Positions 59,900-64,000 of a stretch of 64,000 nucleotides of DNA are shown one piece after another. Both the position numbers and the translations under genes were made by a program. This DNA comes from Hungatella hathewayi (GTDB taxonomy: Bacteria > Bacillota > Clostridia > Lachnospirales > Lachnospiraceae): assembly GCA_025149285.1 (NCBI GenBank), contig CP102274.1, positions 5,606,001 through 5,670,000 on the forward strand, read 5' to 3'. Below the pieces are notes generated by a model, which saw nothing but the letters and a program-made list of their open reading frames with translations, was not told where the DNA came from and searched no databases. Each line of letters starts with the position of its first letter. Positions within the stretch are counted from its first letter, which is position 1.

Positions 59900-60145
59900 A
59901 TGGACGACAAGTGTATTATGGAAAACATTCTCCTTACTACCAAGGGAGTATGTGACTTATATCTGCACGGCACCATCGAATCATCGACTGCCAATGTGCA
60001 CCAGTCATTTGACAGCGCGTTAAACGACAGTCTTTGTATACAGGATGATATTTACAGGAAAATGTCCGCAAAGGGCTGGTATACGACGGAACAGGCTCCA
60101 CAGGAGAAGATCACAAAGGTTAAGAATCAGTTCTCCGGAATGTAA
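59900..60145 (+). CDS. CotF-family spore coat protein
   Basis: An 81-residue protein of the coat F type: DDKCIMENILLTTKGVCDLYLHGTIESSTANVHQSFDSALNDSLCIQDDIYRKMSAKGWYTTEQAPQEKI. The stretch LNDSLCIQDDIYRKMSAKGWY is the characteristic end of CotF domains. AAGGAGG lies upstream. Paired with the 57-residue gene. It implies that the organism forms spores. The function is inferred from the family. Confidence 0.88.
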   Translation: MDDKCIMENILLTTKGVCDLYLHGTIESSTANVHQSFDSALNDSLCIQDDIYRKMSAKGWYTTEQAPQEKITKVKNQFSGM

Positions 60146-60185
60146 ACAGGACTCTGTGTAACAGGAATAGTTTCTTAGAAAAACA

Positions 60186-60230
60186 AAAGCATTGCCGCAG
60201 GCTCCAGCTCCCTGCGACAATGCTTTTTTT
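60186..60230 (+). terminator. Terminator after the CotF genes
   Basis: AAAGCATTG and CGCAGG (60186-60201) pair with CCTGCG and CAATGCTTT (60211-60226), followed by a T-run to 60230. It overlaps the stop of the convergent GGDEF gene. Confidence 0.88.
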
Positions 60231-61815
60231 ATGGCCGGCTGCACTGATCCGGATCGGTCTGATCGGTCTGATAACAGCAGTCTCTGTTCTTTCCCCTCGT
60301 CTTCGCCCAGTACAGGGCCTCATCTGCTTCATGAAACAGTTCCTGCTGATTCAGCCCCTCAAGCGGCCTTACACTGTATCCCGCCGACAGGGTCACGACG
60401 GAGGCCGCCCGCGACATCGCATGTTCAATGCCGAGCCGGTTCAGCCGTTCATGGACATTTCTTAAATAACGACCGATATCCTCTCCTCCCAGATCCTCGC
60501 AGATACAGCAGAATTCATCTCCCCCATACCGGCAGGGCGTGATCTGATCTGCCGCCTCCTCCTTTAAGCAGAGAGCCACCTTCTTCAAAACCAGATCCCC
60601 GCTGTTATGACCATAATAGTCATTATACTCTTTAAAATAATCGATATCCAGAATGATGATCCCCAGCCGTTTCACAGACGTCTCTTTCATGGCGCGTTCC
60701 AGCTGTTCCGTATAGTACCTCCGGTTATAAATATCACACAGCCCATCCATATAACTCAGTTTCTGAAGCCGGTTCAGCTTCTGCTGAACCTCGAAGGAAT
60801 ACAGCTTCTCTTTCATCGCCCTGATCTGGTTGTGGGCAACCGAACCGAGCGCCTCTTTCGATGCCTGATAATACCGCTCATAGGCGTCCGGAAGCCGTTC
60901 CGTCATCCCAAATATCTCATAAAAGCGAATCTCATGGGAGCAGGCCTCCTGTCTTGCTCTGGGGGATTCCCGTTCTAAATGGCGGCAGAGTGACTCCAGT
61001 ACCTTCTCCGCAAGCGCCTTCTCCTTCCACTCCAGCAAAATATCAAGTATATGGGGATACAGTTCAATAATATCCGTGGCGCCCAGCGGATCCTCTTCCC
61101 AGCACAAATGGCTGCGCAGAATCTCATACGCCTCTTCCCGTTTTCCAAAGTATGAAAGGATCACGACATTCTGCCACGGCACGGATAAGTCTTCCTTCAA
61201 ACGGGGCTGCTCCTCATAGAGCTGCTCCAGCCTGCCGCAGTATTCCAGCACCAGTTCCTTCGAATCCAGGGCAATGCTGCAGTTGATCAGGTTCTGAAGC
61301 AGATACAGCTGATACTGGGTATAGAGCCCCTCTAAATGACTGAAGTTCAGATAGTCATACGCCTGCTGGTAATAGGCCAGCGCCGATTCGCAATCCTTTT
61401 TGTTGTGAAAACTGACGGCAATGTTATTATAAAGGCGGTACTTCATAAAGCTGTCGTTCAGCGCCTCCGCCAGTTCCAGGCTTTTCAGGAAATAATCGAA
61501 CGCCGTAATATCGTCATGGATATAGCTGTAGTAAATCCCTGCAAAGTTAAACACCTGCATCCGCAGATCCAGAAACTCATGGCCGTTATGAAATTCCAGC
61601 GCCGTCTTAAGAACCGGCGAACATCCCTCCGTATCGTGCATGGCGATATGGTAATCCAGCAGATACGTGTATGCAAAGCCTAAGCCGTAGGCGTTATGAT
61701 TCGCCTGGGAATATGTAATCAGCTCCTCACACAGCCGCCGTTCTTCTTCCTGGTTCTTGAAATGGGCTTCTTTTATCTTCTCTATATAACTCTTTACTTT
61801 CCATCCGTTTCCCAT
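60229..61815 (-). CDS. Diguanylate cyclase with N-terminal TPR-like helical domain
   Basis: A 528-residue cytosolic protein. Residues 1-340 are helical repeats like TPRs (AFDYFLKSLELAEALNDSFMKYRLYNNIAVSFHNKKDCESALAYYQQAYDYL). A GGDEF domain (about 355-520) follows: SYMDGLCDIYNRRYY, IIILDIDYFKEYNDYYGHNSGD and CRYGGDEFCCICEDLG with an intact GGDEF. It should make c-di-GMP. No RxxD inhibitory site is seen upstream of the motif. The ATG at 61815 follows GGAGGAGA; an in-frame ATG at 61839 has none. No membrane segment, so the signal may come from a protein partner. Confidence 0.9.
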   Translation of the reverse strand: MGNGWKVKSYIEKIKEAHFKNQEEERRLCEELITYSQANHNAYGLGFAYTYLLDYHIAMHDTEGCSPVLKTALEFHNGHEFLDLRMQVFNFAGIYYSYIHDDITAFDYFLKSLELAEALNDSFMKYRLYNNIAVSFHNKKDCESALAYYQQAYDYLNFSHLEGLYTQYQLYLLQNLINCSIALDSKELVLEYCGRLEQLYEEQPRLKEDLSVPWQNVVILSYFGKREEAYEILRSHLCWEEDPLGATDIIELYPHILDILLEWKEKALAEKVLESLCRHLERESPRARQEACSHEIRFYEIFGMTERLPDAYERYYQASKEALGSVAHNQIRAMKEKLYSFEVQQKLNRLQKLSYMDGLCDIYNRRYYTEQLERAMKETSVKRLGIIILDIDYFKEYNDYYGHNSGDLVLKKVALCLKEEAADQITPCRYGGDEFCCICEDLGGEDIGRYLRNVHERLNRLGIEHAMSRAASVVTLSAGYSVRPLEGLNQQELFHEADEALYWAKTRGKNRDCCYQTDQTDPDQCSRP

Positions 61816-62056
61816 TCCGCTCTCTCCTCCGTATGCCATGTTCTCTTCCTGGTTTTATTATATACTTGATTGTCATATCAATAAAGTATTACTTAGAATT
61901 ATTAATAATTTCTTTTGTCACCTGAACCGCTCACCTGATACCGTAAGAAACAAAATCGTTTGTAAATTCTTTCTACAAGCATTGATTACCATTTTTGTTC
62001 AACTAATTTAAGAAAATTGTATGAATTGATAGATAGTATGTTTTACCGGAAAATGG

Positions 62057-62113
62057 TATAATAGAAATCGTTACAGAAGCTGGCTGGCAGAGGCTTAAAG
62101 CCTCAAATCAGCT
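62057..62113 (+). promoter_or_regulatory. Extended -10 promoter and leader hairpin before the NfeD-like gene
   Basis: TGGTATAAT provides an extended -10 (TATAAT 62057-62062). The leader that follows has a stem-loop: AGCTG/CAGCT (62078-62113) enclosing GAGGC-TTAAA-GCCTC (62090-62104). The rest of the 313-base gap is AT-rich with no gene. Confidence 0.5.
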
Positions 62114-62128
62114 GCAAAGGGGGACGCC

Positions 62129-62671
62129 ATGAGGGACATTTACATCATTTGTATGGTCATCGGTTTTTTACTGCTTTCGCTGTCTGTTCTGGGTGAATTC
62201 CTGGAGAATGTATCCGGAGCGCTGGAAGCATTTCTAAACTTCGATTTTGATATTGATCTGAATTTTCTGCCGATTTCAGGGGTGAGCATCTGTACCGGGC
62301 TCATCGCATTCGGCGGTATGGGACTTTTATTCAATCATCTGATTTTCGCCTTAGTCGTCGGCTACGCGGCCGCGATGGCGGTTCAGATGGTCATAAGGAG
62401 GCTGAAGCGGGTGGAGAATGAGGCAATGAACCGGGAAGAGCTATATCTGTGTGACGGAAGGATCATTAATACCGTACTGGCAGGCGGCCTGGGAACCGTG
62501 GAATTCGACAACATCAAGGGAATCGCCACCACCTTCGTATGCCGGAGTACCGATGCATCGGAGGTCTTAAAGCAGAACACCGTGGTGAAGCTGGTCGAGT
62601 TTGACGGCGAGATAGCCGTGGTACGGCCCAAGGACGAATTTGCCGGTTACGGCAGTGCGGAGGATGAATAG
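62129..62671 (+). CDS. NfeD/YuaF-like membrane protein
   Basis: A 180-residue protein with two to three membrane helices in the first 90 residues. A soluble beta-barrel domain of the NfeD/OB-like type follows (about 105-170: LCDGRIINTVLAGGLGTVEF, VVKLVEFDGEIAVVRPK). Proteins like this (YuaF) occur next to flotillin genes and form membrane microdomain complexes. It starts after AAAGGGGG. It is the first gene of a unit with the flotillin gene 69 bases downstream. Confidence 0.85.
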   Translation: MRDIYIICMVIGFLLLSLSVLGEFLENVSGALEAFLNFDFDIDLNFLPISGVSICTGLIAFGGMGLLFNHLIFALVVGYAAAMAVQMVIRRLKRVENEAMNREELYLCDGRIINTVLAGGLGTVEFDNIKGIATTFVCRSTDASEVLKQNTVVKLVEFDGEIAVVRPKDEFAGYGSAEDE

Positions 62672-62739
62672 GGGCCGAATGATTTGTGCCGGTCTTTATA
62701 CATAAACTTAAAAACAAAGGCGAGAAAAGGAGAACGAAA

Positions 62740-64000
62740 ATGAGCGAACTGATCAACAAGCTAATACCAATCATCATTATTGTAGCCGCGGTCATTCTGG
62801 TTTTAATGGTGATCATGTCCTGGTGGAAACGCGTTCCGCAGGATAAAGCTGGCGTCGTAACCGGCATTAAGAAAAAGGTAATTACCGGTGGGGGCGGTAT
62901 CGTCATACCTGTCATCAACCGTATCGATTACATATCGCTTAGCGCCTCCAGCTTAGAGATCACGACAGAAGACAGTATGTCCTCCCAGAAAGTACCGATC
63001 AACGTGGTCAGCACCGTCGTCTTAAAGGTCAAGAACGACACCACCAGCATCTTAAAGGCAATCGAGCGCTTCAACGGCAAGGACATCAAGGAAGTCAAGC
63101 TCAACATGGAAGAGATTGCAAGACAGATTCTGGAAGGCAAGCTGCGTGAGGTAGTATCCACCCTTTCCGTAGAAGAGCTGTACAGCAACCGTGAGAAGTT
63201 CGCCAACTCCGTTCAGGAAGCGGCGGCCACCGAGCTTTCCACCATGGGTCTCGAGATCATGTCCTTCACGATCAAGGATGTGACTGATGAAAACGGCTAT
63301 ATCAAGTCCCTCGGTGTCAAGCAGATCGCCGAGAAGAAGAAGGAAGCCGACATCGCCCAGGCAGAGGCAGAGCGCGAGCGCCAGATCAAGGTGAGCGAGG
63401 CCCGCAGGGATGGTGAGCAGGCGAAGCTGGCCACAGAGGCAGAGATCAGCGCGGCCAACAAGGAGAAATTAATCAAGGAACAGGCCTACCAGAAGGAGAT
63501 TCAGACCTCCAAGGCCCAGGCTGACGTAGCTTACGCAATCCAGAAGAACATCACCGAGAAGGACGTTATTCAGACGGAGATGGATGCCGAGCTTCTGCGT
63601 CAGGAGCGTCAGAAGGATATCGAACAGGCGGCTGTGCAGGTAGAGATTTCCAAGGAAGTCAAGAACCGCGAGCTGGCAGAGCGCCAGGCCGAGACGGCAA
63701 AGGCCTCCTTACAGGCAACCGTCGTACAGCCCGCCATCGCCGAGAGAGAAAAGCAGGCTCAGATCGCCGATTCCGAGAAGTATAAGAAAGTAGCGGAAGC
63801 AGACGCCTCCGCCCAGACTCTTAAGAAACAGGCTGACGCGGAAGCAGAGGCCACCAGAATGAGAGGTCTTGCCACAGCCGAAACGAATGCCATCGCTGAG
63901 ACGAAGAAAGCGGAGGCGGAAGCCGCTGCGATTCGTATGAAAGCGGAGGCGGAAGCCACCGCTACGAAGGCCAAACAGCTGGCAGAGGCCGAAGGTATCC
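62740..64000 (+). CDS. floT: Flotillin (FloT/YuaG-like), 3' end outside the window
   Basis: A 420-residue visible part that stays open to the last base, so it is truncated. It starts with a single membrane helix (about residues 8-28). A PHB/SPFH domain (about 35-200: GVVTGIKKKVITGGGGIVIPVINRID) follows. A long Ala/Glu-rich coiled coil with KAEAEAAAIRMKAEAEATATKAK repeats runs from about 205 to the end. Flotillins build membrane scaffolds. The ATG at 62740 follows AAAAGGAG by six bases. It is paired with the NfeD-like gene upstream. Confidence 0.93.
   Translation, partial: MSELINKLIPIIIIVAAVILVLMVIMSWWKRVPQDKAGVVTGIKKKVITGGGGIVIPVINRIDYISLSASSLEITTEDSMSSQKVPINVVSTVVLKVKNDTTSILKAIERFNGKDIKEVKLNMEEIARQILEGKLREVVSTLSVEELYSNREKFANSVQEAAATELSTMGLEIMSFTIKDVTDENGYIKSLGVKQIAEKKKEADIAQAEAERERQIKVSEARRDGEQAKLATEAEISAANKEKLIKEQAYQKEIQTSKAQADVAYAIQKNITEKDVIQTEMDAELLRQERQKDIEQAAVQVEISKEVKNRELAERQAETAKASLQATVVQPAIAEREKQAQIADSEKYKKVAEADASAQTLKKQADAEAEATRMRGLATAETNAIAETKKAEAEAAAIRMKAEAEATATKAKQLAEAEGI

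Noticed and set aside
62078..62128. c-di-GMP riboswitch before the NfeD gene
   Set aside because: Only a simple stem-loop is visible; the conserved GEMM junction sequences are missing.
1..64000. CRISPR arrays, tRNA or rRNA genes
   Set aside because: I saw no regularly spaced direct repeats and no cloverleaf or rRNA-like sequence; only the T-box leader showed tRNA-related signals.

Overview
The window looks like a chromosomal segment of a Gram-positive, anaerobic, spore-forming gut clostridium of the Lachnospiraceae type. Reasons: roughly 50% GC, strong AGGAGG ribosome sites, a trimeric [FeFe] hydrogenase, CotF-like spore proteins, a tyrosine T-box, many c-di-GMP proteins and PTS sugar uptake. 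The genus is not established. Nothing suggests a plasmid or a phage. The clear mobile element is a group II intron.

Layout. 1-1375: end of a YitT-type membrane protein, then a Mn2+ riboswitch and the mntP manganese exporter. 1372-5496: trehalose genes treC, treB and treR, whose promoters carry a TACGTA-centred operator in the -35/-10 spacer. 5500-8689: an unknown protein, YhcH and an HD-GYP protein. 8733-12342: class I ribonucleotide reductase nrdB and nrdA. 12619-13494: a secreted choline-binding-repeat protein. 13646-17155: tyrS, whose T-box leader is separated from the gene by a 1.9-kb group II intron. 17180-20378: a DUF4358/MBOAT/DHHW acyl-transfer operon. 20507-24792: a small beta-flower protein, DAHP synthase, a phosphosite-less HPr-like protein and a glycogen debranching enzyme. 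24876-28586: uppP, ung, hisF, hisH and a truncated sirtuin-like protein.

28587-33298: a 293-nt structured repeat, DUF4430 plus an ECF S component, an RlmI-like methyltransferase, a GNAT protein, a second long-hairpin element and a LytTR/DUF3021 pair. 33336-37761: a c-di-GMP phosphodiesterase and a sensor kinase fused to a response regulator across an A12 tract. 38035-39855: a PadR regulator with two flavoproteins. 39965-46276: a GPH symporter/HAD/GH3 operon, a divergent AraC regulator, HxlR and a flavin-binding-type protein. 46382-54987: two divergent hydrogenase gene sets, one with the catalytic HydC, HydB and HydA and one with a putative redox signalling module. 55102-64000: a second copy of the 293-nt repeat, a PurF-like protein lacking its glutaminase cysteine, GldA, MATE, CotF-like proteins, a diguanylate cyclase, and NfeD followed by a flotillin cut by the window end.

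The best candidate for something undescribed is the 293-nt element at 28755-29047 and 55102-55394. The two copies have equal length and diverged stems that stay paired through compensatory changes, and their non-Watson-Crick outer pairs are G-U only when read on the + strand. That is what a conserved structured RNA would look like. A different 284-nt hairpin at 32023-32306 shows the same strand bias.
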